Translations under genes and position numbers: made by a program | Assembly (NCBI RefSeq): GCF_003015145.1 | Contig: NZ_CP027845.1 | Location: 868,001 to 932,000, forward strand | Origin: Candidatus Phycorickettsia trachydisci | GTDB lineage: Bacteria > Pseudomonadota > Alphaproteobacteria > Rickettsiales > Rickettsiaceae | DNA: 64,000 nucleotides | Direction of reading: 5' to 3' | The notes under the pieces: generated by a model | What the model was told of the DNA's origin: nothing | Seen by the model: only the letters and a program-made list of their open reading frames with translations | Database searches by the model: none | Shown here: one piece after another, positions 1 through 9,129 of the stretch | Layout of the letters: each line of letters opens with the position of its first letter | Position numbering within the stretch: position 1 is the first letter of the stretch

Positions 1-2
1 TA

Positions 3-1085
3 CACTTTATCGATTTTCCACAGTTTATTAGTGCACCGTTTTCAAATGCGTTAATTATTTGCTATAAGCTAGGAGGGCTTTTTGTAGATTTCTTTTTTTG
101 TTTGAGCGGTTTTATTTTTTTTTGCTATTACGCAGAAAAAATCAGCTCAAGAGAAGTCAAATTTAAAGAATTCGTAATACTAAGAATATCAAGGCTTTAC
201 CCTTTAATTTTAATTACATTGGTTATTACCAGTATTCTGCAGTATACACTTTTTATTAACCAAGGCAAATTTTTCATCTACCATAATAATAACTACTTTA
301 CGTTCTTTACCAATTTATGCTTCTTACAACGTGGATTCTTTGGAGGCGACTTTTCATTCAATGGACCAACTTGGAGTTTGGCTATCGAATTTTGGCTCTA
401 TCTCATATTCTTCTATCTATCATACTCTTACCCTAAACAACTGGGATTTTTAGCCCCTTTAATCTCTCTGCTTTTTTTTACTGCATATAGTAACGATATT
501 CGTTTCGGTATGATTATTTTTTCTGCTGATTTTGAAAGAGGCCTGTCTAACTTTTTTTTAGGAGGAACTTTATACTACTGCGTAAAGTACCTTAAGGATA
601 ATTTTGATAGTTATTTAAACTTTATAGGCTTTACTGCATTCTTTTTATCTGTTACAGGGTATGTATTAACTCACCTAACATTATCATCAAACCCACATAG
701 TTTGATACAAGATCCTTTTGAAGATTTCTTTCTATCTTTTAGTATGATAATACATCCAGGACTTATTTTGTCGCTCTCGATTTCTCCCGTATTGAACAAA
801 TTTTTTAGTAACAAACTATTTGGTTTCTTCGGTGATATTTCTTATTCAATATATTTATGGCATGTTCCTCTGCAGCTTTTTATCTATATTTTATTTTTTA
901 AATATAATATAAATCTTCAACTTCATACTTATAGAACTTTTGTACTATATTTTCTAGCCTTGTTTGCTTTGTCGTACCTATCGTATAAATTCCTTGAAAT
1001 TCCGGCAAAAAAAATGATAAGGTCTAAATTACTTACTAAAGATAACGTAAAAACACCTCCCATATACCTACAAAAAGTGATTTAG
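3..1085 (+). CDS. Acyltransferase family 3 membrane protein (5' truncated by window edge)
   Basis: Integral membrane O-acyltransferase of the acyltransferase-3 (OafA/OatA-like) family; such enzymes acylate surface polysaccharides or peptidoglycan. The frame is open from base 3 with no stop, so the gene enters the window from the left. The motif GGLFVDFFFCLSGF at bases 72-113 matches the family's 'GVDiFFvlSGF' signature, and PTWSLAIE further on matches its conserved Trp-Ser-Leu/Glu motif. About eight to nine hydrophobic helices follow. The TTG at 102 lies inside the SGF motif, so it is not the start. The catalytic His/Arg region and true start lie outside the window, and the acyl acceptor cannot be told. 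Confidence 0.8.
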   Translation, partial: HFIDFPQFISAPFSNALIICYKLGGLFVDFFFCLSGFIFFCYYAEKISSREVKFKEFVILRISRLYPLILITLVITSILQYTLFINQGKFFIYHNNNYFTFFTNLCFLQRGFFGGDFSFNGPTWSLAIEFWLYLIFFYLSYSYPKQLGFLAPLISLLFFTAYSNDIRFGMIIFSADFERGLSNFFLGGTLYYCVKYLKDNFDSYLNFIGFTAFFLSVTGYVLTHLTLSSNPHSLIQDPFEDFFLSFSMIIHPGLILSLSISPVLNKFFSNKLFGFFGDISYSIYLWHVPLQLFIYILFFKYNINLQLHTYRTFVLYFLALFALSYLSYKFLEIPAKKMIRSKLLTKDNVKTPPIYLQKVI

Positions 1086-1097
1086 ACTAGAATCACT

Positions 1098-1463
1098 TTA
1101 TGACCCATTTCTCTTAAAATAGGTCCTGTAATTAATGAAGCCAGCAAAAATATGCACGTTAAAAAACTTTTTGGTATTTTTAAGGGTTGCAACCTTGCTC
1201 AAATACTCAAGGTCTGATATTTCATTTCTATGCTCATCTAACACTTAAAAATCCTTAAAAACAAATAGTTTGTTAACGGTGCCTATTTTAGTAAATCCCT
1301 TAGATGGGTATTTGAAATGATTGTTTAAATTATCTCGAGATGTACCCTCAAAAGAAAAGGCAGATGTTGAGAAAAAATAAACTATTGAGGGTAGAGGAAG
1401 TAAAAAAGCGACATGGGCATCTAATGTATCAGAAGGATCACCTTCGCCAAGTAAAGGTAGGGG
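1098..1463 (-). pseudogene. Possible degraded reading frame, unrecognised
   Basis: In the 390-base gap between the acyltransferase and the YqaA-like gene, one minus-strand frame stays open for 122 codons apart from a single TAA at 1245-1247. In such AT-rich DNA several stops would be expected by chance. The part after the stop begins with GTG (1244) and gives a 48-residue, charged, protein-like sequence. The upstream part lacks a start codon. No family is recognised. It may be a decayed gene or chance, and nothing else is seen in this gap. Confidence 0.25.
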
Positions 1464-1473
1464 CTAAAAATCC

Positions 1474-1905
1474 TTACAATGCTATGTGATAGACCCCAGA
1501 TAATATAATCATCACTGCTTTGAAAAATCCAACTACTCCCATAGTCCTTGGAAAGTTGAATTTTAAAAATCCGCACAATACTAAAAGCACCTTGTAAGCA
1601 TTAGGAACTAAACATAGACAAAATAAGGTCATATGCCACCTCTGCCACATGTCACCCAAACTATTATATTTTACCAGACGGTCACCATTTGAACCCTTAA
1701 TAAACATATTATGCAAAACAACGCCAAAAAAATAATTTGCAAGCATTGCAAAGGTAATACCAGCTAACAAAACAATTATGACTATCTTGCTTAAACCGTC
1801 AAATTCATATATCGCCCAAAAGGCTATTTCTGAATCAAACGATAGAACCAAATTGCTATAGAATGTATCAGTAAACAGAAAAAATAATTTCTCAATAGGG
1901 CTCAT
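1474..1905 (-). CDS. YqaA-like (SNARE-associated/DedA superfamily) membrane protein
   Basis: Inner-membrane protein of 143 residues with four hydrophobic segments (about 38-62, 94-112 and 122-142, plus a shorter one near the N-terminus). The order of features fits E. coli YqaA: an N-terminal 'LFxLFxxxFxSNLxLxxxSE' stretch, a central segment ending in NYFFG, and a C-terminal segment with FFKA. Members belong to the SNARE-associated family of probable lipid or ion transporters, whose exact substrates are unsettled. The gene overlaps the end of the LolA-like gene by 14 bases, so the two are probably co-transcribed and serve the envelope. Family assignment rests on visual motif matching only. Confidence 0.6.
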   Translation of the reverse strand: MSPIEKLFFLFTDTFYSNLVLSFDSEIAFWAIYEFDGLSKIVIIVLLAGITFAMLANYFFGVVLHNMFIKGSNGDRLVKYNSLGDMWQRWHMTLFCLCLVPNAYKVLLVLCGFLKFNFPRTMGVVGFFKAVMIILSGVYHIAL

Positions 1906-2533
1906 ACTTGTCTTCTAATTCTTTCTTTTTTAAAAATTTAGGCTTACCAAAAATCTCTGGGCTTGGTATCAAAAATAAATCTTTTGCAAACTTTTTCACC
2001 TTCACGGGAGGATCTAAATCCAAAATTATTGAAGGAGCATTCATTTCATATATCTTTATCTTACTTAAAACTAAAGTTTTAGTATCAAAAAATAGCTCAC
2101 TAAACTGATTTTTATCAAGGTATAGCACTTTAATCACTATATAGTCATCGCTTTTACGAGTTTGTACAACCTTAAAATTATCATTGGAGTCTAAATTATT
2201 TACAAGCAAAATATTAGTAATGCTGTCTTTTGTATCTATTCGAGTTATTGTCTCTAGCGAATAATCATAAATCGTTACGTATTTCTTGCCTCCTACTATA
2301 AGTAAAGGGTATGGAGGATAGTAATTACATCTAAAATGATAAGGCTTTTTTATTAATAATTTTCCTTTAGCTTTTTTAGCTTTCTGATCAATTTGAGTAA
2401 ACTCGATCGCAACATTATCTAATTTACTTAAACTATAAGCTGCTTGCTTTACTAAATTATGATCTACCTCAGCAAAAATTACGCCGTAATCTAACAAAAA
2501 ATATATACAAGCAAATAATATTTTTAAAAACAT
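1892..2533 (-). CDS. lolA: LolA-like outer-membrane lipoprotein carrier
   Basis: Periplasmic protein of 213 residues with an N-terminal signal peptide (about 1-21, ending near VIFA). Past it the layout is that of LolA: a Phe-Thr-Gln start (FTQ, about 45-47), then 'GKLLIKKPYHFR..YYPPYPLLI' and 'YDYSLETITRI', strands that line the half-barrel holding lipoprotein acyl chains. LolA carries lipoproteins from LolCDE in the inner membrane to the outer membrane. It heads a two-gene unit with the YqaA-like protein and diverges from pntAA. The C-terminus is Lys/Glu-rich and not conserved. LolA is the best reading, though other members of this fold are possible. Confidence 0.7.
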   Translation of the reverse strand: MFLKILFACIYFLLDYGVIFAEVDHNLVKQAAYSLSKLDNVAIEFTQIDQKAKKAKGKLLIKKPYHFRCNYYPPYPLLIVGGKKYVTIYDYSLETITRIDTKDSITNILLVNNLDSNDNFKVVQTRKSDDYIVIKVLYLDKNQFSELFFDTKTLVLSKIKIYEMNAPSIILDLDPPVKVKKFAKDLFLIPSPEIFGKPKFLKKKELEDKYEPY

Positions 2534-2691
2534 ATAATTTATCCATCTATTCTTAACACTGTTGCAAGATGATTATTTTTGAGGTATTTTTAGGAAGAAG
2601 CGCGCGGAAAACCGGAGAATATTTAACATATTTGAGGATTTGAGCACGATTCTGACACCAAAATAACCAAAAAGAACTTCTTGCAAGTCCT

Positions 2692-3804
2692 ATGAAAATT
2701 GCAGCCCTAAAAGAAAGACATCCCAATGAAACAAGAGTAGCAATCACACCAGATATAGTAAAGCTATTTATTCGTTCAAAATTTGATATATGCATTGAAA
2801 CTAAAGCAGGTCTTGCTGCAGGATTTAGCGATGAAGATTATATCGCTGCTGGCGCTAAAGTGTCTAAAGTACCGCTAGAGGTGATTGGAGATGCTGATAT
2901 TATCTTAAAAGTTCAACCTACTCCAATTGATGAAAAAATTAATGAACTAAGTTTTGCAAAAAAGGGAGCTCTAATTATCGGTCTGTTACTTAATTCCGAA
3001 AAAAATCTATTTGAAGCTTATGCGGATAAAAAAATCAACGCTATGTCTCTTGAGTTAATGCCAAGGATCAGTAAGGTTCAACATATGGACGTCTTATCAT
3101 CCCAAAGCAATCTAGCAGGATATAGAGCGGTCATTGAAGCTGCATATCACTGCCTAGGAATCTTCCCCATGCTTATGACTTCAGCTGGTACTATCTTAGC
3201 CAAAAAAACTTTAGTAATTGGGGCAGGAGTTGCTGGACTTCAAGCAATTGCTACTGCTAAACGACTAGGCGGCATTGTTCAGGCTTATGACGTGCGTCAA
3301 GCTACGAAGGAGCAGGTAGAGAGTCTGGGGGCAAAATTCATTAATACTCATCTGCAAGATTGTGAAACTAAGTCTGGTTATGCTAAAGCTAAACTGGATA
3401 GCGCAAGTGTTAAAGCTCAAAATGAGATTCTGACAAATGCAGCAAAGAATAATGATATCATAATTACTACCGCACAAATTCCCGGTAAAAAAGCTCCTAT
3501 CCTGATTTCTAAAGAGATGATTGCGCAAATGAAGCCTGGATCTATTATAATTGATCTTGCCGCGGGTACTGGTGGTAATACAGAATTGACGAAGGCAGAT
3601 AAAATTGTTGATATAAATGGTGTAAAGATTATAGGTTACACTAATTTTGCTGGACTTGTGCCAAATGATGCCTCAAGACTTTATGCAAAAAACTTATATA
3701 ATGTTATCACCTATGCTTTTAATGATGGTGTATTAAACGCAAGTGATGATGTTATAAAATCTATGTTAGTAACTTTCGAAGGTAAAGTAGTTTATGGATT
3801 ATGA
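2692..3804 (+). CDS. pntAA: NAD(P) transhydrogenase subunit alpha, part 1
   Basis: Soluble NAD(H)-binding domain I of the proton-translocating transhydrogenase, which reduces NADP+ with NADH using the proton gradient. The 370 residues open with the typical 'MKIAALKERHPNETRVAITPD' region; the Rossmann motif GAGVAGLQAIATAKRLG lies near 174-190, and SAGTILAKK and DLAAGTGGN are also typical. No membrane segments are present, as expected when domain I is a separate chain (the alphaproteobacterial split form). It overlaps pntAB by 11 bases and forms an operon pntAA-pntAB-pntB. No Shine-Dalgarno sequence is obvious before the ATG at 2692, so initiation may be weak or leaderless. Confidence 0.95.
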   Translation: MKIAALKERHPNETRVAITPDIVKLFIRSKFDICIETKAGLAAGFSDEDYIAAGAKVSKVPLEVIGDADIILKVQPTPIDEKINELSFAKKGALIIGLLLNSEKNLFEAYADKKINAMSLELMPRISKVQHMDVLSSQSNLAGYRAVIEAAYHCLGIFPMLMTSAGTILAKKTLVIGAGVAGLQAIATAKRLGGIVQAYDVRQATKEQVESLGAKFINTHLQDCETKSGYAKAKLDSASVKAQNEILTNAAKNNDIIITTAQIPGKKAPILISKEMIAQMKPGSIIIDLAAGTGGNTELTKADKIVDINGVKIIGYTNFAGLVPNDASRLYAKNLYNVITYAFNDGVLNASDDVIKSMLVTFEGKVVYGL

Positions 3805-4186
3805 TTTAATTAAACAGTCTCAAAAGCTTTATGAACTAATGCAAGAGCTTGCCGCAAAACTTGCCGAGACTCCAGTGGAAGCAGTAGCTAGCCATGGGGC
3901 ACATGTAGACTATTTCTCATTTGCAATTACAGTATTCGTACTTGCGTGTTTTATTGGATATTACGTCGTATGGAAGGTAACACCAGCGCTACATACTCCT
4001 TTAATGTCCCTTACCAATGCGGTCTCAAGCATTATCATAGTAGGAGGAATAGCGGCAGCTGGTGCAAAAACCTTAGAACTTTCGAGTTTAGTAGGTTTTT
4101 TTGCAATATTTTTTGCAGCAATCAACCTATTTGGAGGGTTCATGATTACAAAGCGTATGCTTGATATGTTTCAGAAGAAAAAATAA
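3794..4186 (+). CDS. pntAB: NAD(P) transhydrogenase subunit alpha, part 2
   Basis: Small membrane subunit (130 residues) that supplies the first transmembrane helices of domain II of the proton channel. Hydrophobic helices lie at about 40-60, 71-92 and 97-118; the sequence TPALHTPLMSLTNAVSSIIIVGG is the family hallmark. It starts inside the end of pntAA (11-base overlap), and its stop lies 8 bases before pntB, so translation is probably coupled. Without this chain the complex would lack part of its proton pathway. Confidence 0.95.
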   Translation: MDYDLIKQSQKLYELMQELAAKLAETPVEAVASHGAHVDYFSFAITVFVLACFIGYYVVWKVTPALHTPLMSLTNAVSSIIIVGGIAAAGAKTLELSSLVGFFAIFFAAINLFGGFMITKRMLDMFQKKK

Positions 4187-4194
4187 ATAGCTAT

Positions 4195-5592
4195 ATGTAC
4201 CAACACATTCACTTAATCTATCTGGTTTGTTCAGTATTTTTTATCCTATCACTTAAAGGCCTTGCATCTCCCAAAAGCGCTGTAAGGGGTAACTTGTTTG
4301 GAATGCTTGGGATGGGTATTGCTCTTTGGGCATCGTTCATGCATCCTGCGTTTAATAAATACTTTTTCGTTTTAATCCCAATTATGGCAGGAGCCTTTAT
4401 TGGAACATATATTGCATATACCATATCTATCAATAAACTACCCGAGCTGATCGCAGGCTTCCATTCCCTTATTGGGCTTAGCGCTTGTCTAGTTGCATTT
4501 AGTGCATTTTTAAATCCTGAATCATTAAATATTGGTTTAAGTGGAAAACTTCCATCTTCTGTACTGTTAGAGATGAGTCTTGGGATGGTGATTGGTATGA
4601 TCACTTTCTCTAGCTCTATTATAGCATTTGGCAAACTTGCAAATATGCCTTTTGCAAAAACTCGCAAATTCCTAGGACAAAAATACTTTTTAGGTTTATT
4701 AACTATCTTACTTATAGCTACAATCGCGCGTTTTGTATTATCAGGATGTCCTTGGGCTTTTGGGCTCATGTCCCTAATAGCATTCATAATTGGTATCTTA
4801 CTAATACTTCCTATAGGTGCTGCAGATATGCCAGTTATCGTCTCAATGTTAAATTCATATTCTGGTTGGGCGACTTCTGGAATTGGATTTACCTTACAAA
4901 ACAGTCTATTAATTATAGTTGGGGCATTAGTTGGCGCAAGTGGAGCAATACTTAGTTACGTAATGTGCAAAGCTATGAATAGATCTCTCTTAAGCGTAAT
5001 ATTCTCGCCATTTACTGACACCACCAGCGTTTCATCTCAAGATGGCAAAAAAGAAAATGTAGTTATCAAAACTAGCAGCCCAGAAGATGCAGCATTTATC
5101 TTACATAACAGCGAAAGCGTTATTATAGTACCAGGTTACGGTATGGCTGTTGCAAAAGCACAAGGTGCCGTAAAAGAGTTAACTGATTTATTAGAAGAAA
5201 AGGGGAAATCCGTAAAGTTCGCTATTCACCCCGTGGCGGGAAGAATGCCAGGTCATATGAACGTGTTGCTTGCTGAAGGAAACATAGACTATGAGAAAGT
5301 ATTTGAGCTAGAGGAGATTAATAATGATTTTGCTAACACCGATGTTGTGATAGTCATTGGAGCTAATGACATTACAAACCCCGCAGCCAAGAACGACCCT
5401 CAAAGTCCAATTTATGGCATGCCGATATTAGAAGTAAGCAACGCAAAAACCGTATTCTTTATCAAAAGATCAATGAACGCAGGATATGCTGGTATTGAAA
5501 ACGAGCTTTTTCATGGACAGAATACAATGATGCTATTTGGTGATGCAAAAGGTGTTATAGAGGAGATTTTGCGTTTCTTCAAGGAAGAGTAG
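4195..5592 (+). CDS. pntB: NAD(P) transhydrogenase subunit beta
   Basis: Membrane and NADP(H)-binding subunit (465 residues). The N-terminal half has eight to nine transmembrane helices, including PELIAGFHSLIGLSA. The C-terminal domain III, from about 290, carries the NADP-binding motif GYGMAVAKAQ and the conserved HPVAGRMPGHMNVLLAE and VIGANDITNPAA segments. The length is normal for PntB (about 460). It is the third gene of the pnt operon. In an intracellular bacterium it would supply NADPH for biosynthesis and redox defence at the cost of proton-motive force. Confidence 0.96.
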   Translation: MYQHIHLIYLVCSVFFILSLKGLASPKSAVRGNLFGMLGMGIALWASFMHPAFNKYFFVLIPIMAGAFIGTYIAYTISINKLPELIAGFHSLIGLSACLVAFSAFLNPESLNIGLSGKLPSSVLLEMSLGMVIGMITFSSSIIAFGKLANMPFAKTRKFLGQKYFLGLLTILLIATIARFVLSGCPWAFGLMSLIAFIIGILLILPIGAADMPVIVSMLNSYSGWATSGIGFTLQNSLLIIVGALVGASGAILSYVMCKAMNRSLLSVIFSPFTDTTSVSSQDGKKENVVIKTSSPEDAAFILHNSESVIIVPGYGMAVAKAQGAVKELTDLLEEKGKSVKFAIHPVAGRMPGHMNVLLAEGNIDYEKVFELEEINNDFANTDVVIVIGANDITNPAAKNDPQSPIYGMPILEVSNAKTVFFIKRSMNAGYAGIENELFHGQNTMMLFGDAKGVIEEILRFFKEE

Positions 5593-5594
5593 CT

Positions 5595-6104
5595 TTACCT
5601 CTGGCGAGATCCTGCCCTGCCTTGAGCAATATCATTAAATCTCTGAGAGAGCTTGTTAATACCTTCCAAAGCACTGCCTATAGCCTGCATTCCTTTTTCA
5701 GTAAAATAATCTTTAAAATCTTGAGCCACCAAACCTAACCATTCTCCAAATTCCTTAAATTTCTTCCCTAAAGCTCTAGCACCTGAGATAAAATGGCGTC
5801 TAACTCTGAGATTTAATTTCCTCATTCCATTTTCTAGGTAGATAAACATGTGAGCAGCATTTTGTCCTAAAGCATCCCTCTTATACTCTCCCCTTTTCCA
5901 AGCATCTTGCTCAAAAGTATCTATAAGACTCATTTGCACTTCATGTAAATCTTTCCATGGATCCCGATCTCCTCTCCATAATTTTCTACTGCCATCTTTT
6001 ACAGCACTTTCTAAAGCCTCATCTCTTATGTTTTTGGAAACATTAAGTTGTTCATTAAAATCTTTCTTGAAATCTTCTATAAATTTCTTAAAAGCATTAG
6101 TCAT
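5595..6104 (-). CDS. Hypothetical protein, helical, charged
   Basis: Unrecognised protein of 169 residues, convergent with pntB: only two bases separate the two stop codons. It has no signal peptide and no membrane segment. Most of it should be amphipathic helix, rich in Lys, Arg, Asp and Glu, with many aromatics around residues 42-60 (RKLWRGDRDPWKDL) and a C-terminal half of Phe/Gly/Lys-containing helices. The last ten residues are Arg/Gly/Gln-rich. Codon use looks like its neighbours. It may be lineage-specific; its function cannot be inferred. Confidence 0.55.
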   Translation of the reverse strand: MTNAFKKFIEDFKKDFNEQLNVSKNIRDEALESAVKDGSRKLWRGDRDPWKDLHEVQMSLIDTFEQDAWKRGEYKRDALGQNAAHMFIYLENGMRKLNLRVRRHFISGARALGKKFKEFGEWLGLVAQDFKDYFTEKGMQAIGSALEGINKLSQRFNDIAQGRAGSRQR

Positions 6105-6218
6105 AACATTACCGTCTAAAATTAAACTTATATTAGTTTAATTTTTCTAAGAACAATAGTTTAATAGCTTGAGTGATAGGAAATTAAATTATAAAAATAT
6201 GTTACGCAAGTACAATTA

Positions 6219-7124
6219 CTATTGAACTAAGATCTTTTTATAAATAGCTTCCAGATCGTCGCTTTGAGTCCGAATATCTTTAATTTTAATACCCAAATCT
6301 ATTACCTTACAAAGTAAATTGTTTAGGTCTTGCTCCGAATCAAAGTTAATAGTAAGTTTATTGTCTTTAATATCCCACTTATTAAACTTAGGATCATTAA
6401 CATCGACTAGATTATCAAATTCGATAATCATCTTCTTCGCTCCAAGAGTTTTGAGCAAATGCTCTTTTTTATCCGATAAAACCACTTTTCCCTCATCAAT
6501 AAATGCAATATCATCACATAAATGCTCAGCCTCTGCTAAATAATGAGTTGTAAGGATAATGGTTGCGCCCCTATCTTTTAATTTTAAAATATAATCCCAT
6601 AGCTGACTTCTCAATTCAACATCTACGCCAGCTGTTGGCTCATCAAGTATCAGTATAGGAGGTGAATGAACTAAAGCCTTTGCAACCAATAGCCTCCTTT
6701 TCATACCACCGGATAGCATTCGGGGAGTACTATTTATCTTTGCACCAAGTCCCATATCCTCTATAATTTGCTTAGTTTTGCGATCATCAGGCTTGATCCT
6801 AAAGTAACCAGCATAAAATTCTAATGCATCTTTTATAGAAAGAAATGTATCTAAGTATACCTCTTGCGGCACTATACCCAATAAATACTTTATTTTTAAA
6901 GGCTCCTTGTCTAAATCAAGGCCTAAAATATTTATTTGCCCTGAAGTTTTACGCGTAATACCCGCAAGTATATTAATTAAAGTAGATTTACCAGCGCCAT
7001 TAGGACCTAAAAGACCAAAAATAGTATTTTTTCTAATGGTAAGGTTTACATTTTGTAAAGCTGGAGAGCTTGCCCCTTCATAAGATTTATTTAAACCTGC
7101 AACAGATATTGCTAAGTTATCCAT
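6219..7124 (-). CDS. ABC transporter ATP-binding protein (NodI/CcmA-like)
   Basis: Cytoplasmic ATPase of 301 residues. Walker A is GPNGAGKST (about 39-47), the Q-loop VPQEVYLD near 85, the signature LSGGMKRRL near 139, Walker B ILILDEPTAGVD near 157-168, and the switch His in TTHYLAEAEH. The extra C-terminal domain of about 80 residues is common in single-domain exporter ATPases of the DrrA/NodI/YadG type, usually paired with an ABC-2 permease. No permease lies next to it here. It overlaps the end of yqgE by 8 bases, suggesting co-expression with yqgE. Substrate unknown. Confidence 0.85.
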   Translation of the reverse strand: MDNLAISVAGLNKSYEGASSPALQNVNLTIRKNTIFGLLGPNGAGKSTLINILAGITRKTSGQINILGLDLDKEPLKIKYLLGIVPQEVYLDTFLSIKDALEFYAGYFRIKPDDRKTKQIIEDMGLGAKINSTPRMLSGGMKRRLLVAKALVHSPPILILDEPTAGVDVELRSQLWDYILKLKDRGATIILTTHYLAEAEHLCDDIAFIDEGKVVLSDKKEHLLKTLGAKKMIIEFDNLVDVNDPKFNKWDIKDNKLTINFDSEQDLNNLLCKVIDLGIKIKDIRTQSDDLEAIYKKILVQ

Positions 7125-7740
7125 GCCCTATTTGACCACAGAACAAGGATTGATCAACGCCTATTCTTTGCAGAGCATGCTTCCATTTATCTTGATGACG
7201 GATATTAAAGATTAAATCACTATCTCCTTCAGTCAGCATCCAAAGATTTTGCTCAATCTCCTTCTCAAGCTGACCTTTATCCCAAGCGGTATATCCCATA
7301 ACAAGAAGGCTTTTTTTCGGACCACGTCCTGTTATTATACTTTTCAAAGTTTTGGCGCTACAGCTAATAGCAATTTCGTTATCACACTGAGTTAAAAGAT
7401 CCTCTTTATAATCAGAAGAATGTATTATAAAGCCCCTTTCTGGATCTAGCGGACCTCCTAAAAATATTTGCATATTAGGCGAAAGTATTATCTCTTCACC
7501 ATCAACATTAGTATCGTTGATCAGGATGTTTGTCATATTTTGCCCCAAAACTTTATCGACATATATATGATGGTTTACCATAAGTCCTACAGCTCCTTTT
7601 GAAGAGTGATCTGCAATATAAATTAGAGCCCGGTTAAATATATCTCCAACTCCTATAAAAGGACTTGCAACGATAAATTTACCAGCTAAGGTGCTTGCGC
7701 CTTTAATTTGAGATAAATCGAAAATATTTTTTTCTAACAT
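7117..7740 (-). CDS. yqgE: YqgE/AlgH family protein (DUF179)
   Basis: Small cytoplasmic protein of the UPF0301 YqgE/AlgH family, of unknown biochemical role. Matching family features are 'GKFIVASPFIGVGDIFNRALIYIADH' near the start, GLMVNHH (family G-x-[IV]-N-[RK]-P), FLGGPLDPERGFIIHS and GYTAWDKGQLEKEI. The open frame extends 14 codons upstream to 7782, but the ATG at 7740 fits the family's usual N-terminus and length better (207 residues), so I use it. It is followed with an 8-base overlap by the ABC ATPase gene. Confidence 0.88.
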   Translation of the reverse strand: MLEKNIFDLSQIKGASTLAGKFIVASPFIGVGDIFNRALIYIADHSSKGAVGLMVNHHIYVDKVLGQNMTNILINDTNVDGEEIILSPNMQIFLGGPLDPERGFIIHSSDYKEDLLTQCDNEIAISCSAKTLKSIITGRGPKKSLLVMGYTAWDKGQLEKEIEQNLWMLTEGDSDLIFNIRHQDKWKHALQRIGVDQSLFCGQIGHG

Positions 7741-7939
7741 AATACTGCTTTTTACATAATATATAGTGCAAGCCCTCCACATAATTCAAGGGATATCTTA
7801 GATTCTAATCTAAAAAGTTTGTCTCTACAATGCTTATTGTGTTTTACAAAACAAAGAATAAATCCATGATGTTTTTATACTAAAGTATAATTTATGGGCT
7901 TTTATATATTTAGATAAGCGCAAAAGTTCTGAAAAACTC

Positions 7940-8476
7940 TTACTCAGGCTTATTATCCATATTTTTCATTATAAATGGAAGCTGTAAGCCCACAAAAAGA
8001 AGGGTTATTGGAAACATTCCAAAGACCTTAAATGTTACCCAAGTACTTTCTGAAAAGTTGCGCCAAATAAACTCATTTAAAACAGCCATACCCAAAAGAT
8101 ATAAAGCAAATCGTTTAGAAAGAGTCATCCAACTTTCATGGTTCATAGAAATAACCTCACCTACCACATTTTTCATCAAAGGCTTATTTTTCCTAATACC
8201 AAAATAAAGTATGCCGCTTAGAATCAAGTATGCAATCGTTGGTTTGATCTTGATATACATGGAGTCACCTGTCATCAATGTTACAGCCCCAAGTATTAAT
8301 AAAATCACTGATGAAACAAGCAACAACGCAGAAACTCTTTTATCGATCAAATAGCTGATAAGAAGACAAATCATTGTCGAGAGAACCATAAGAGCTGTAG
8401 CCAGAAAAATATCTGAATACTTATAAGTCATTAAAAATACTATGAGTGGTCCGAATTCAACTATTAATTTAAACAT
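7940..8476 (-). CDS. yciB: YciB/septation protein A family membrane protein
   Basis: Inner-membrane protein of 178 residues with five to six hydrophobic helices. It starts with the family pattern KLIVEFGPLIVF and ends with ESTWVTFKVFGMFPITLLFVGLQLPF, which matches the conserved W-x2-FK-x-FG ... Q-x-PF end of YciB (also called IspZ or septation protein A). In enterobacteria YciB interacts with envelope-biogenesis and division proteins; its role in alphaproteobacteria is less clear. It stands alone here, with gaps of about 200 bases downstream and 650 bases upstream. Confidence 0.88.
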   Translation of the reverse strand: MFKLIVEFGPLIVFLMTYKYSDIFLATALMVLSTMICLLISYLIDKRVSALLLVSSVILLILGAVTLMTGDSMYIKIKPTIAYLILSGILYFGIRKNKPLMKNVVGEVISMNHESWMTLSKRFALYLLGMAVLNEFIWRNFSESTWVTFKVFGMFPITLLFVGLQLPFIMKNMDNKPE

Positions 8477-8604
8477 TTCTCTTAAATACCGTACTTGTGA
8501 AACTTACATTTATAAAAGTTATAATAAATGTCCTTACCTTTAGAATTGAAAGGTTAATATTATATTTGATCAATATTTTTAAAAATTGACCTATTAGACT
8601 CATA

Positions 8605-8967
8605 TTAGATATCATTTACTAACTGCCCTAGACCATCTGATTTTAAAAATTTATTATACCAAAAATGATTAATCACTCCCAATCTCCTGCAATCAAATTT
8701 ACAGCAATTAAAATAAAAGTAATCGACATTCATTTCTAACCTTCCCAACTTTCTGGGACTGGTTAAACCCTAAAAATCATACATATCTTTTATAATAGAC
8801 CAACCACTGTAACAGCTAGTGATTTTGCAAGAATTATTTTATTCCTTTCTTGAACTTATACTATCAAATCTTTCAGTTTGATTTGAATTACTATAAACAA
8901 CTGATCTAAATCTGATACTTTTACACACTTTGACTTTACCGAAAGAAAAATAAAATATTTTTCCCAT
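8605..8967 (-). pseudogene. Possible decayed reading frame in a 650-base gap
   Basis: The gap between yciB and the FlaR-like gene has no intact gene. One minus-strand frame from an ATG at 8967 to the TAA at 8605 runs 121 codons with only two internal stops, fewer than expected for random AT-rich sequence. The conceptual product is Phe/Tyr/Asn/Lys-rich and matches nothing I recognise. It could be a gene remnant or a chance run. No tRNA or clear hairpin is visible in the rest of the gap. Confidence 0.2.
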
Positions 8968-9129
8968 CAACTAATAGCTCTTCAAGCTTTCATTACTTTG
9001 GCCAGATAAGCAGGGTAATAAAAATTTGTATATCATCATACTAGTCTTTATTAATTCGAGATTGTAACACAACTTACACCTTCTTGTAAAGCTTGTAAAT
9101 ATTAAGTAAGATCAGGTTGATAATCTAGC

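Noticed and set aside
102-104. TTG start for the acyltransferase
   Set aside because: It lies inside the conserved SGF motif, and the frame is open to the left edge of the window.
2553-2795. 80-codon minus-strand frame at the pntAA start
   Set aside because: It overlaps the conserved N-terminus of pntAA and its translation looks random.
4218-4787. 189-codon minus-strand frame inside pntB
   Set aside because: It is antisense to strongly conserved pntB sequence and shows no protein features.
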